DNA from: UBA6623 sp965226435
Lineage (GTDB): Bacteria; Acidobacteriota; Terriglobia; Bryobacterales; UBA6623
Direction: 5' to 3'
DNA: 64,000 nt
NCBI GenBank assembly: GCA_965226435.1
Contig: CBDDCY010000012.1
Coordinates: forward strand, 929,622-993,621
Shown here piece by piece: positions 16,055 through 23,855 of this stretch. A model generated the notes under the pieces. That model did no database searches. It was not told the origin of the DNA and saw nothing but the letters and a program-made list of their open reading frames with translations. How positions within the stretch are numbered: position 1 is the stretch's first letter; every line of letters begins with the position of its first letter. Both the position numbers and the translations under genes were made by a program.

Positions 16055-18562
16055 ATGACAAACGTTTCCATCCGTGTCTTTGCCCTCGTTCTTGCCGCCG
16101 CTTTCCCCAATGACACTCATGCCGCGAAGCCCATCGTCTCACCCTTAGCGAACAGCCATCCGGATTATGTGGCCTTGCGCGCGGCGCAATTAGGGCAGAG
16201 CTTTTCAGTCCGGGACCTCACTTTGCGACGGGACGTCGGCACGTTTCACTTGAAAACCGGTGCCGTCCAATTCTTGAAGCCCATCTTGGACCGCGTGCCG
16301 ATCGGCGTGTTTGTTGGCGAGGGGGAATTCACTCTCGAGCCGGCGACGGAACCAGAGCGCCGCATGATCCGACTCTACACCGAGAACGACTCGGTCGCTG
16401 AAAGTTTCAAGCAGGCGGTTTTTCTGTTCACCGATGACACCTTCTCTGAGATTCGGGACAAAGCGCAAGGGGTTGCCGCCAACGGAGCGGCCGCCGGGGT
16501 GCTGGAGAATCTGCGGTCCAGGCTGCGCGATCGACGCGAGAATCCCATGAGCACAACCGAGGCGACCCTCAACGGTTCCTACATGGACAACGTCGACGCC
16601 GACATCCTCGCGGGGCTGCTCAACCCCAAGCGCCCGCGATTCTTTAGTGCCTACATCAAGGGCAACCGCTACGACGATTTGAGGTTTCACGTGCGGCCCG
16701 GCGGCGGCATCCCACAACTGCTTTCCAACGAGCCGGTCGCGCTTGTCAATTTCTCTCGAGGAGGCGACCGCGACGGTATTTGGTACCTCGCGCATCGTAA
16801 AAATGATATCGTGGCGGGCTCCCGCGAAAGCACTCACGATCTCGACGTCTTGCACTACAAGATTGACGCCGAAATCGCGGGCAACAAAGACTTGAGTGCC
16901 ACCGTGGAAATCACCTTCCAGCCGCTGCTCGATGGGGATCGCGTGCTTCGGTTCGGGCTCTTCCCGACTCTGCGAGTCTCGGAAGTGACTTTCGGGCGAC
17001 AACCGATTTATTTCGTCCAGCAAGGTAAGAAGGAGGATTGCGGTTTCTACGTGATTATTCCGGAAGCGCTGGAGCGGGGACGCGAGTACAAGTTGGCGGT
17101 GACCTACTCCGGCGATGAGATTATTCGCGGCAGCGGCGGCGGCAACTTTGCCGTCGCCGCGCGTTCAAGTTGGTATCCGAGCGTCGGTTCCTTCCGTGAT
17201 CGCGCGACTTATGAGCTGAAGTTCCGCTACCCAAAACGGTTCGTCTTGGCGAGCGTCGGTGATTTCGTTGAGGAGGGCAAAGACAGCAAGGTCGCTTATT
17301 CCCATTGGAAGTCAGACGTCCCCCTGAAGGTTGCCGGATTCCACTACGGTCGCTTCAAAAAGAGGGTCATTCAGGACAAGCTCACCGGTAAAGCTATCGA
17401 AGGATACGTGACAAACCAGGTTCCGGACATCCTCCGTGCCGACAGGATGATGAACGATTTGCCGAGTCCCAACGACAGGCCGCGTGTCCAGGGGACATCG
17501 AGCTTCCAAGGCACTATGTCTCCGAAGCGCATGATGGAGAGCGTAATGCGGGAGGCGCAAGTATCAACACAGCTTTTCACGCACTGGTTTGGACCGCTGC
17601 CGTATTCACGGATCGCCATTACCCAACAGCCCCAATTTGGTTTTGGTCAATCCTGGCCCACGCTCGTCTATTTGCCGGTCAGCGCCTTCCTCGATTCGAC
17701 GCAACGCTGGTCGTTGCTGGGGGGCGGTGCCTTCAGGTTCGCTTACTTCGTTCTGGAAGTCACCCCTCATGAAGTGGCTCATCAGTGGTGGGGACACCTT
17801 GTTGGCTGGGACTCTTATCACGATCAATGGATTTCCGAAGGATTCTCGGAATTTTCGGCAGGCCTATTTCTTCAGATCAAAGACGCCGGGGAGTACAAGA
17901 AGTTTCTCGAGCGGGGGCGGCGGCTGATTCTTGAGAAGAACGAGTACGCGTTCAGCGCCAACGATACGGGACCTCTTTGGATGGGCCACCGCTTGAATAC
18001 GCCCAAAACCGCCTCGGCGTATAACAGACTGATCTACGCCAAGGGCGGCTACGTCTTGCATATGCTGCGCCAGATGATGTTTGATGCTCGCGGCAAGGGG
18101 GACCAGCCATTTATCGAAATGATGAGGGACTTCGTTGATGCTCACCGCAACAGTGACGCCACGACGGAGAGTTTCCGGGCCATCGTTGAAAAGCACATGA
18201 CACCCCCGATGAACCTCGGTCGTAACGGCAAGATGGACTGGTTTTTCCGGCAGTGGGTCTATGGAAGTGAACTGCCCAGTTACGAGTTCCGATATAGTTT
18301 GACGCCAGTCGACGGAGGGAAGGCACAGTTCAACGGTACGATCACCCAATCGGGTGTGTCTGACAACTTCGTGATGAATATGCCGGTCTACGCCCGCGTG
18401 AAAAACAAACTTATCCGGTTCGCATCATCGAACATCACCGGCAACAACACCTCGCCGGCCTTCGACTTCACGCTGCCCTTGATGCCCGATGCCGTTCTCA
18501 TTAACGCTCAGCATGATGTTCTGGCTGAGAAGGTCACGATCGAGCGCTCGGGGCAGAAGTAG
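16055..18562 (+). CDS. M1-family zinc metallopeptidase (aminopeptidase N-like), exported
   Basis: An 835-residue exported peptidase. A signal peptide (VFALVLAAAFPNDTHAA) is followed by a long N-terminal region and then the gluzincin site: HEVAH at 572-576 and the third zinc ligand Glu595 in WISEGFSEF, 19 residues later as in all M1 enzymes. Family features also include YAKGGYVLHMLRQMM and FFRQWVYGSELPSYEF near the C-terminus. The exopeptidase motif GAMEN is not obvious; the region before the zinc site reads GGGAFRFAYFVLEVTPHE, so substrate handling may differ from classical aminopeptidase N. The start has a good GGGAG Shine-Dalgarno site. A hairpin (18599-18613) lies 36 bases after the stop. 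Confidence 0.9.
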   Translation: MTNVSIRVFALVLAAAFPNDTHAAKPIVSPLANSHPDYVALRAAQLGQSFSVRDLTLRRDVGTFHLKTGAVQFLKPILDRVPIGVFVGEGEFTLEPATEPERRMIRLYTENDSVAESFKQAVFLFTDDTFSEIRDKAQGVAANGAAAGVLENLRSRLRDRRENPMSTTEATLNGSYMDNVDADILAGLLNPKRPRFFSAYIKGNRYDDLRFHVRPGGGIPQLLSNEPVALVNFSRGGDRDGIWYLAHRKNDIVAGSRESTHDLDVLHYKIDAEIAGNKDLSATVEITFQPLLDGDRVLRFGLFPTLRVSEVTFGRQPIYFVQQGKKEDCGFYVIIPEALERGREYKLAVTYSGDEIIRGSGGGNFAVAARSSWYPSVGSFRDRATYELKFRYPKRFVLASVGDFVEEGKDSKVAYSHWKSDVPLKVAGFHYGRFKKRVIQDKLTGKAIEGYVTNQVPDILRADRMMNDLPSPNDRPRVQGTSSFQGTMSPKRMMESVMREAQVSTQLFTHWFGPLPYSRIAITQQPQFGFGQSWPTLVYLPVSAFLDSTQRWSLLGGGAFRFAYFVLEVTPHEVAHQWWGHLVGWDSYHDQWISEGFSEFSAGLFLQIKDAGEYKKFLERGRRLILEKNEYAFSANDTGPLWMGHRLNTPKTASAYNRLIYAKGGYVLHMLRQMMFDARGKGDQPFIEMMRDFVDAHRNSDATTESFRAIVEKHMTPPMNLGRNGKMDWFFRQWVYGSELPSYEFRYSLTPVDGGKAQFNGTITQSGVSDNFVMNMPVYARVKNKLIRFASSNITGNNTSPAFDFTLPLMPDAVLINAQHDVLAEKVTIERSGQK

Positions 18563-18598
18563 GTCCCCACCCAGGCCGCTCTTCTCATCGCGCGGAGA

Positions 18599-18613
18599 CA
18601 AGCTCTCAGCTTG
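18599..18613 (+). repeat. Single B-type hairpin after the M1 peptidase gene
   Basis: CAAGC-TCTCA-GCTTG is a short perfect hairpin 36 bases after the peptidase stop, on the same strand, with the same TCTCA loop as the B hairpins at 5316 and 13730. Flanks GGAGA and CTGCCCCC extend the similarity. No A hairpin precedes it. Confidence 0.55.
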
Positions 18614-18889
18614 CTGCCCCCGACTTCCTTCGAATTTTCCATTACTGCGCACCAACAGACGCTTTCGGGCGCAGCTGGTCGACAAAGGTCCCGTCGTCTC
18701 GCACTTTGAATCTGACTGGCCGTGATGTAATCGTTTCTCCGCGTTCTTGATCGCCTGCCGGTTGCTCGTACCTGCATACCATCTCAAACGTGCCGACACG
18801 GTTTTCCACGTAACGCGACTCCAATGCGGCCATCAGCGTTCCATTCTCCATATCCCTCAACCACTTCTCCTGAGCAAGTTCGTACAAAC

Positions 18890-19929
18890 TTACTGAGTCT
18901 CGCATAATATACTGTCAACGAGACAAAGAGAAGACTGTTTCCAGAAAGCGGTAATCAAGCGCGGTTTGCGGCGCATTCGCCGCAGCGCTTTGCGGGCGCG
19001 CTCGTCGAGTTCCCAGTAGTCCTTCGGGCAGACGTTGGGCAACTCGTGCTGCTTCCAGTACGCCCAAATGTATTCCACCGGGTTCAACTCCGGCGCATAG
19101 GGCGGCAAGTACTCCGTTGCGATGTGATCCTCGGAGAGCTGGATGAACTCCCGCACCAGGCGGCTGCGGTGCGCCGGCAGCCGGTCCCAGACGATCAGCA
19201 GTGGGCCGTCGATGTGGCGCAGCAAAGCCTTCAGGAAGTCGATGACCTCCAGCTCGCCGATCGCGCCGGGATAGAGCCGGAAGTAAAAGTTGCGCAACGT
19301 CAGCCCGGCCGACACCGACAGCTTGTCCCAGTTGAAGTTGAACTCCAACACCGGTGTCTCGCCGCGCGGCGCCCAGGTGCGGCAACGATGCGGCTTCTGA
19401 CTCAATCCGCTTTCGTCGATGAAGACGATCGTACGTTCTTCTTTGCGGGCTTTTTTTTAATGGCCGGCCAAGTCTTGCGCTGCCAGCCGCGGATGGCCTC
19501 TTCGTTGCGCTCCCGCGCTTTGCCGACGGGCCGTTGCGGGCTCCAACCGAGCGCCCGCAGGATCTTCCAGACATGGCCCTCGTGATAGCGCACGCCGAAC
19601 TCGTCTCCGATCAGACGAGCGACCCGCGGACAGCTCCACAGCGGCGTCGGGAAGCCGTGCGCCTCGGGGCCTTCCAGCAGCAACGCCTCGAGGCGTTCGA
19701 GCTGCGCGGCGTCCAACAGCGGCTTACGGCCGGCGCGGCCGGCCTGGCGCAACCCGGCTTCGCCGTCACGCCGGTATCGTCGCAGCCACTCGCTGACGCT
19801 TTGCCGCGCGACCTTCAATCGCCTCGCTGTCTCGGACTGACTACAGCCTTGCTCGACCAACCGGATCGCTTTGAAACGGCGCTTCTCCAGGGCCTCGAAA
19901 TCCCGCCGTACGCCTTTTGTATTTCCCAT
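18890..19929 (-). CDS. IS630-family transposase (two frames joined by -1 frameshift), copy 1
   Basis: The upstream frame (from ATG 19929) has a helix-turn-helix, GCSQSETARRLKVARQSVSEWL, then a second winged segment and ends at 19402. The downstream frame (to 18890) holds most of the DDE catalytic core. The overlap contains a run of eight A on the coding strand with the slippery heptamer A-AAA-AAG (19450-19456). A -1 shift there yields FIDESGLSQK, VWDRLPAHRS and ELNPVEYIW, giving the three acidic residues. A one-base deletion relative to copy 2 removes the normal stop, so this copy reads to the end of the element (SILCETQ), adding a few residues that may or may not matter. Full-length product is about 340 residues, the usual size. 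Confidence 0.85.
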
Positions 19930-19984
19930 ACATACAAAGACGTACGTACCCCAAAAAGGTGTCACTTTATTTTGCGAGACTCAA
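18893..19984 (-). mobile_element. IS630-type insertion sequence, copy 1
   Basis: A 1092-bp element whose ends read TGAGTCTCGCA plus an AT-rich AATA on both sides (terminal inverted repeats), flanked by a TA dinucleotide at 18891-18892 and 19985-19986, as expected for IS630/Tc1-mariner targets. It carries one transposase in two overlapping frames. It is nearly identical to copy 2 (42749-43841), which lies in the opposite orientation; differences include a one-base deletion near 18919 and a few substitutions. Both copies sit in the same octamer, CTTAGCTG. Confidence 0.92.
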
Positions 19985-20537
19985 TAGCTGGCTAGGCGTG
20001 ACTTCGTCCCTCTTCTTTCGACGTTCATCAATCCACACTTCGCGTTCTTTCGTCGTCTGTGTCAGATAGGTCTCAATAGTCTGCCGTCGTCGTTCCTCCC
20101 GAATGGATAGCATGAGCGACGCCCTGACGTAGCGCCGACCAGGCCCGCTCGATCCTCCCGAGAAGGTAAGCGTTGCTGGAACAATGGAGCTGGAACCGTC
20201 ATCCACCCGGAACACGTCAACAGCAAGCTTCTTCTTCAGCACGTTGGCTTCTTGCCGGGGGATATTGACGAGTTCAAACTTGATCCCGATTCGCTGTAAG
20301 TTAGTAACCTCTGCGACTTCTCCGTCACTTTCGGTCCCGTTCTTCCCGGCAATGATTTGGCAGCTCACCTGGCGTTCAGTTGGACCGCCCTCGGCTTGGC
20401 CGTAGACGATCGTTGAGCAAGCCAACCCCACCAGAAGAAACCGTCGCATGAATTCGTAGCGTGGCATTTCGAAAGACTCATGGAAGAAACGGAGCTGGGA
20501 AAGTCGGGGACTCGCCTCGGGCAACCTCACACGAGCC

Positions 20538-23159
20538 TCACCCCGAAACCCGCGCCCGCCGCAAACGCAGACTATTCGTCACAACCGAGACGCTCGAAAG
20601 GGCCATGGCGGCCGAGGCGATAATCGGCGATAGCAGCCATCCGGTCCAGGGATAGAAGACGCCAGCGGCAATCGGGATTCCCACGACGTTGTAGGCGAAC
20701 GCCCAGAACAGGTTCTGGCGAATCGTGCGCATGGTGCGCTTGGAAAGCTCGATGGCGGCGCTTACTCCGCTTAGCTCATTGCGCACCAAAACCAGGTCCG
20801 CGGTCTCGAGCGCTACGTCGGTGCCCGCGCCGAGCGCGATACCGAGATCGGCCGCGGCCAGCGCCGGAGCGTCGTTGATGCCGTCGCCGACCATGGCAAC
20901 AGCGCCGCCCGGTTGCCGCAGCTTCTTCACTTCGTCGGCTTTGCCCTCGGGCAGCACTTCCGCCAGAACGTTGTCGATACCCACTTCGGCCGCCACCGCT
21001 TCGGCCACTTGACGGTTGTCGCCGGTGATCATGACGGTCCGGACACCGCCGGCGCGAAGCGCGGCGATTGTCGCGGCGGCGCCGGGCTTCACGGGGTCTC
21101 CGATACCGATGAGGCCTACCACGACGCCGTCGGAGGCAACATAGATCGCCGTCTTGCCTTCACTCGAAAGGCGCTCTCTCGGATCGGCGGCCGCGGTCGT
21201 GTCGATGCCGCGTTCGCGCATCAGGCGTTCGTTTCCGAGCAGCCAGTCACCGCCGTTCAGCTTCGCTTCCACGCCGTAACCGACCAGCGCGGCAAACGAC
21301 TCCGTCCTCTCCAACGTCAAGCCGCGCGATTCGGCTTCACTCACAACGGCTCGGGCCAAAGAGTGCTCGGACAGGTTTTCGATCGACGCCGCGGCCCCCA
21401 GCAAGACGTCTTCCGACGTTGCCCCGAACGCGATGACGTTCGTCACTTGCGGCTTGCCGGCCGTGATCGTCCCTGTTTTGTCGAACACAATCGTTCGAAT
21501 TTTCTCGGCAACCTCGAGCGCCCCCCCGCTCTTGATCAAGATTCCGTTTTCGGCCCCTCGTCCAATACCGACCATGACCGCCGTCGGCGTGGCCAGACCC
21601 ATCGCACACGGGCAGGCGATGATCAAGACGGCGACGGCATTGAGCAGCGCCATTCTGAGCGCCTCTTCCGGGGGCGCGGTGAAATACCAAGCGAAAAACG
21701 TTATGGCCGCGATGGCGATGACAACGGGCGTGAAGTATCCGCTGATCACATCGGCGAGGCGTGCGATGGGAGCCTTCGACTGCTGCGCCTGTTTCACCAA
21801 GAGGATAATCCGCGCCAACGCCGTATCGCCGCCGACGTGTCGCGCTTCGAAACGGAAGCTGCCGGTCTGATTGATCGTCGCTCCGTAAACGCTCGCGCCC
21901 CGGCTCTTTTCGACCGCCAGGCTCTCGCCTGTCAGCATCGCTTCGTCGGCCGACGAGGCGCCCTCGGTCACGATGCCGTCCACGGGGATCTTTTCGCCCG
22001 GCCTCACGACCACGATGTCGCCAACCACGACTTCATCGAGCGGTACGTCGATCTCGGCCCCGTCGCGCACGACTCGCGCCGTCTTCGCCTGTAGGTCGAG
22101 CAATTTGCGAATGGCCGAGGATGTCCGTCCGCGGGCTCGCGCTTCGAGAACCCGCCCCAGCAAGATCAGCGTGATGATCGCCGCCGCTGTTTCGAAATAC
22201 ACCGGAGCTTGGTGCGCCCCCGGGGCCGCTACCCAGGAGGGCGCCAGCGTCGCGGCCGTCGAGTACAGAAATGCCGACCCGGTTCCGACGGCGATCAACG
22301 TATTCATATCCGATGTAAAGTGACGCGCCGCCGCCCAAGCCGCGCGATAAAAGCGGCCGCCGCCATAGAAGAGCACCGGCAAGGTGAGCGCAAGCTGGAC
22401 CCAGTTCATTCCGCTGAACGAGATCGCGCCGTGCGACATGGCAAGCACTAACAACGGCACGGTGAAGACCGCCGACACGATGAATCTTCGCGTCCACTCG
22501 CGGGCCTCCTCGTGCTCGTGCTCCCCGGCCGGAGTTTCTTCCGGCGCCGTCCGGCGCGCCGTGTACCCGGCTTCGGCAACGGCCCCTGTCAGCCGCTCGA
22601 CGGAAACGCGCGCGGCATCGTATCCGACCCTGGCCGTTCCGGTGGCCAGATTGACCTCGGCGCTCTCGACACCGGGCTCGGCGAGTAGTTGTTTTTCGAT
22701 CGTGTGAACACAGCCCGCACAGGTCATGCCGGTGATAGCAAGCTCGGCAACGGCGTGTTCGTCGGCTGCATCGGGAACCGTCTCCAAGGGGACGGCCGGC
22801 TCGGGGGATGGCGTTTCGACCGGAATCGGGGCAACAGGCCCCCCTAACGTCACCAACGGCCCGCCAACCGGCTTCGCCATAACGGGTAAACCGAGAGGCG
22901 GTGCTTCCGCCGCCCCGTTCAAGGGCTGATAGCCTGCCTCGCGAACGGCATCGGCGAGCTGCTCGCGGGTAACTCGCTGGGGATCGAAGTGGACCGTGGC
23001 CGCGCCTTCGGCCAAATCGACATCAGCGCCGACCACGCCGGGCACCCCGAGCAAGCCTCGCTCGACCCTGCCGACGCATCCTTGGCAGGTCATCCCGCCG
23101 ATCGGCAGCCGAAGAGTCGCGGTCGACGGTGTCTTCGATGGTGAAATCGGGGCCGACAT
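20538..23159 (-). CDS. copA: Copper-exporting P1B-type ATPase with two metal-binding domains
   Basis: An 873-residue heavy-metal P-type ATPase that pumps Cu(I) from the cytoplasm. Two N-terminal HMA domains carry GMTCQGC (Cys25, Cys28) and GMTCAGC (Cys147, Cys150), separated by a Pro/Val-rich linker of about 60 residues. The actuator TGES is at 410-413, the transmembrane metal site CPC at 516-518 (IACPCAMGLATPT), and the phosphorylated Asp560 in DKTGT. The nucleotide domain and MVGDGINDAPALAAADLGIA hinge are intact. CPC with a following Tyr-Asn (FAYNVVGIPIAAG) is the Cu(I) pattern. It follows its MerR-type regulator by three bases, so both are cotranscribed from the promoter at 23659-23689. 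Confidence 0.96.
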   Translation of the reverse strand: MSAPISPSKTPSTATLRLPIGGMTCQGCVGRVERGLLGVPGVVGADVDLAEGAATVHFDPQRVTREQLADAVREAGYQPLNGAAEAPPLGLPVMAKPVGGPLVTLGGPVAPIPVETPSPEPAVPLETVPDAADEHAVAELAITGMTCAGCVHTIEKQLLAEPGVESAEVNLATGTARVGYDAARVSVERLTGAVAEAGYTARRTAPEETPAGEHEHEEAREWTRRFIVSAVFTVPLLVLAMSHGAISFSGMNWVQLALTLPVLFYGGGRFYRAAWAAARHFTSDMNTLIAVGTGSAFLYSTAATLAPSWVAAPGAHQAPVYFETAAAIITLILLGRVLEARARGRTSSAIRKLLDLQAKTARVVRDGAEIDVPLDEVVVGDIVVVRPGEKIPVDGIVTEGASSADEAMLTGESLAVEKSRGASVYGATINQTGSFRFEARHVGGDTALARIILLVKQAQQSKAPIARLADVISGYFTPVVIAIAAITFFAWYFTAPPEEALRMALLNAVAVLIIACPCAMGLATPTAVMVGIGRGAENGILIKSGGALEVAEKIRTIVFDKTGTITAGKPQVTNVIAFGATSEDVLLGAAASIENLSEHSLARAVVSEAESRGLTLERTESFAALVGYGVEAKLNGGDWLLGNERLMRERGIDTTAAADPRERLSSEGKTAIYVASDGVVVGLIGIGDPVKPGAAATIAALRAGGVRTVMITGDNRQVAEAVAAEVGIDNVLAEVLPEGKADEVKKLRQPGGAVAMVGDGINDAPALAAADLGIALGAGTDVALETADLVLVRNELSGVSAAIELSKRTMRTIRQNLFWAFAYNVVGIPIAAGVFYPWTGWLLSPIIASAAMALSSVSVVTNSLRLRRARVSG

Positions 23160-23162
23160 GAT

Positions 23163-23651
23163 TCACCTCCCGCGCCCGGGGGCACGGCGGCCGCCGACGG
23201 AGGGCGGGTGCAGCGTTCCCTCCTCCAAGCTCTCGATCAGGCCGCAGATCATACCCTCTTGCTCGCCGCGGCGATCCCAGGCGTCGACGGTTTTCTTCAA
23301 CTCGTTTCGATAGCGCCGCAGCTCAACGAGTTTGCGGTCGAGTTCGGCCAAGCGCTCGGCGGCGATGCGGCGGACGTCCGAGCAGGGCCGCTTGCCTTGA
23401 CCGGCCTCGGAGATAATGCGGGCAATCTCATCGAGTGAAAAGCCCACCGCTTGGGCTTTCTTGATAAACGACAACCGCTCGAAAACCGACTCATCGTAGA
23501 TGCGATAGCCCGATGCCGTGCGCCCCAGGGGCGTAATCAGCCCGCGGTTTTCGTAGAAACGGAGAGTCTCGACGCCGGCCCCCGATTTACGCGCGACATC
23601 GCCGATCTTGAGCGGTTGAGAGAGTCGATGAGTGGTTTGCGGGCTTCCCAT
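23163..23651 (-). CDS. MerR-family metal-responsive regulator of copA
   Basis: A 162-residue MerR-type activator. The winged helix-turn-helix reads LKIGDVARKSGAGVETLRFYENRGLI (residues 15-39), followed by the dimerisation helix. Candidate metal ligands are Cys90 (GKRPCSDV) and Cys136 (GMICGLIE). The operon layout, regulator first and copper ATPase three bases behind it, argues for copper control, although the Cys spacing is not that of CueR. There is no alternative start codon between the ATG and the DNA-binding helix. The -10 box lies only seven bases upstream of the ATG, so the mRNA is probably leaderless. The C-terminal tail (HPPSVGGRRAPGRGR) is basic and likely disordered. Confidence 0.88.
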   Translation of the reverse strand: MGSPQTTHRLSQPLKIGDVARKSGAGVETLRFYENRGLITPLGRTASGYRIYDESVFERLSFIKKAQAVGFSLDEIARIISEAGQGKRPCSDVRRIAAERLAELDRKLVELRRYRNELKKTVDAWDRRGEQEGMICGLIESLEEGTLHPPSVGGRRAPGRGR

Positions 23652-23658
23652 GCTTTCA

Positions 23659-23689
23659 GTATATACTCTATAGTTGACTATAGAGTCAA
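23659..23689 (-). promoter_or_regulatory. MerR-type promoter/operator of the copper operon
   Basis: On the minus strand a -35 box TTGACT (23684-23689) and -10 box TATACT (23659-23663 region) are separated by about 20 bases, longer than the usual 17, as in promoters twisted open by MerR proteins. Between and overlapping them is a perfect dyad, ACTCTATAGT-TG-ACTATAGAGT (23665-23686). The regulator ATG is at 23651, directly at the expected transcript start. Confidence 0.8.
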
Positions 23690-23855
23690 GTCCGACATAA
23701 TCTGCCCAGTTCCCAAACCGAGCCGCGCACGTCAGTAAGCGGTCTCGAGCTGAAGCCGCCCGGCCCCGAGGAAGGTTGCAGGACCTCGGGTGCGCGGCGA
23801 TAGGCGCCTCCGAGGCCCCGGGCCGAGGGCATCCGCCGTCTCGCGTGGAGTTTCG

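Larger units (their letters stand above)
18642..20467 (-). pseudogene. Uncharacterised exported protein gene, split by an IS630-type element
   Basis: The gene is cut in two by the element at 18893-19984. The 5' part (20467-19985) encodes a signal peptide (MRRFLLVGLACSTIVYGQ) and a 140-residue domain ending ...KRDEVTPSQL. The 3' part (18890-18642) continues SLYELAQEKWLRDMENGTL and ends at ASVGAQ. Deleting the element and one TA copy joins CTA-AGT in frame, giving one 243-residue protein, so insertion is recent. I do not recognise the family; it is hydrophilic and mixed alpha/beta in appearance. The terminal repeat of the element supplies an in-frame ATG (MRDSVSLYEL) to the 3' piece, which might still be translated. 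CopA follows upstream on the same strand. Confidence 0.8.
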
